NCBI GenBank assembly: GCA_030145435.1
Contig: JAQYVQ010000172.1
Coordinates: 1 to 7,016 of the forward strand
Direction of reading: 5' to 3'
DNA from: Syntrophobacteria bacterium
GTDB lineage: Bacteria; Desulfobacterota; DSWW01
Length of the DNA stretch: 7,016 bases
The position numbers and the translations under genes were made by a program. This document shows positions 6,661-7,016 of the stretch, piece after piece. A model generated the notes under the pieces. That model was given only the letters and a program-made list of their open reading frames with translations, was not told where the DNA came from and did not search any database. Each line of letters begins with the position of its first letter. Within the stretch, counting starts at the first letter, position 1.

Positions 6661-7016
6661 TCTTCTCTCCTTTCCCTGAATGGTTCATCCATGTCAACGT
6701 TGTCTACGGTTCCAAATGTCTGTCCCGCGAGTCGCACAAAGGCCTGACTGAGATCCTCCACGTAGGTGTAGAAAACAGGCACCACAAAAAGGGTGAGCAG
6801 CGTGGACAGAGCGAGTCCTCCCATCACCGCCTTGCCCAGCGGGGCAAACATCACCACCCCCCCTATGCCCGACCCCCCGAACGCGAGGGGCAGGAGCCCC
6901 AGAATCGTCGTTGCGGCGGTCATCAGGACGGGACGGATCCTATCCTGGCCCGCCTGTAGAATCGCCTCCTCCCGGTCTCTTCCGGAACGACGTATCCGGT
7001 TCACGTGGTCCACGAT
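6657..7016 (-). CDS. RND-family efflux permease, C-terminal end only (cut by window edge)
   Basis: Only the last 119 residues are in the window; the frame is open to the right edge, where it reads IVDHVNRIR. GTG at 7013 is an internal valine codon, not a start. The visible part matches the end of AcrB/MdtB/CzcA-type inner-membrane proton antiporters: a loop followed by RIRPVLMTAATTILGLLPLAFG, then APLGKAVMGGLALSTLLTLFVVPVFYTYVEDL, which are the last transmembrane helices. A polar tail of about 30 residues rich in Asp, Glu and Arg follows. These pumps work with a periplasmic adaptor and outer-membrane channel, not visible here. Substrate class (drug or metal) cannot be decided from the C-terminus. 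The TGA stop overlaps the epimerase start codon by four bases. Confidence 0.93.
   Translation of the reverse strand: MVDHVNRIRRSGRDREEAILQAGQDRIRPVLMTAATTILGLLPLAFGGSGIGGVVMFAPLGKAVMGGLALSTLLTLFVVPVFYTYVEDLSQAFVRLAGQTFGTVDNVDMDEPFRERREE

Overview
The window looks like ordinary chromosome from a GC-rich Gram-negative bacterium. The best guess is a Desulfobacterota (delta-proteobacterial) lineage. That placement is an inference from three things: a cysteine-rich 'CW...CW' module inside a sensor kinase, a signalling style of long hybrid kinases with a sigma-54 promoter, and methylmalonyl-CoA epimerase beside an RND pump. No rRNA, tRNA, IS element, CRISPR array or phage gene is visible.

Plus strand, left to right. 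(1) The almost complete 3' part of uppP, undecaprenyl-diphosphate phosphatase, entering from the left edge. (2) A 315-base intergenic region holding two related palindromes (GTCACCGG family), an AT-rich patch with a T8 run, and a textbook sigma-54 (-24/-12) promoter. (3) A single-domain response regulator whose start is best placed at 1165. (4) A 220-base spacer, then a 755-residue hybrid signalling protein: PAS with an eight-cysteine insert, HisKA, an eroded ATPase domain, a receiver domain and a GGDEF diguanylate cyclase. It starts at TTG. (5) A VanZ-like membrane protein whose GTG start overlaps the kinase stop by four bases.

Minus strand, right to left. The C-terminal end of an RND efflux permease overlaps methylmalonyl-CoA epimerase by four bases (ATGA). 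A 188-base gap follows, rich in inverted repeats, including a 72-base imperfect hairpin with 7-base periodic arms. Then comes asnS, asparaginyl-tRNA synthetase. It converges on the VanZ-like gene with 16 bases between the stop codons and no obvious terminator.

How the genes may work together (inference): sigma-54 activation would produce the response regulator and possibly the downstream hybrid kinase/cyclase and VanZ-like protein. The two receiver domains and one histidine suggest a phosphorelay that ends in c-di-GMP synthesis. UppP and VanZ-like proteins both belong to the cell envelope, so an envelope or redox stress response is a reasonable hypothesis. The minus-strand genes are housekeeping and metabolic genes with no evident link to that module.
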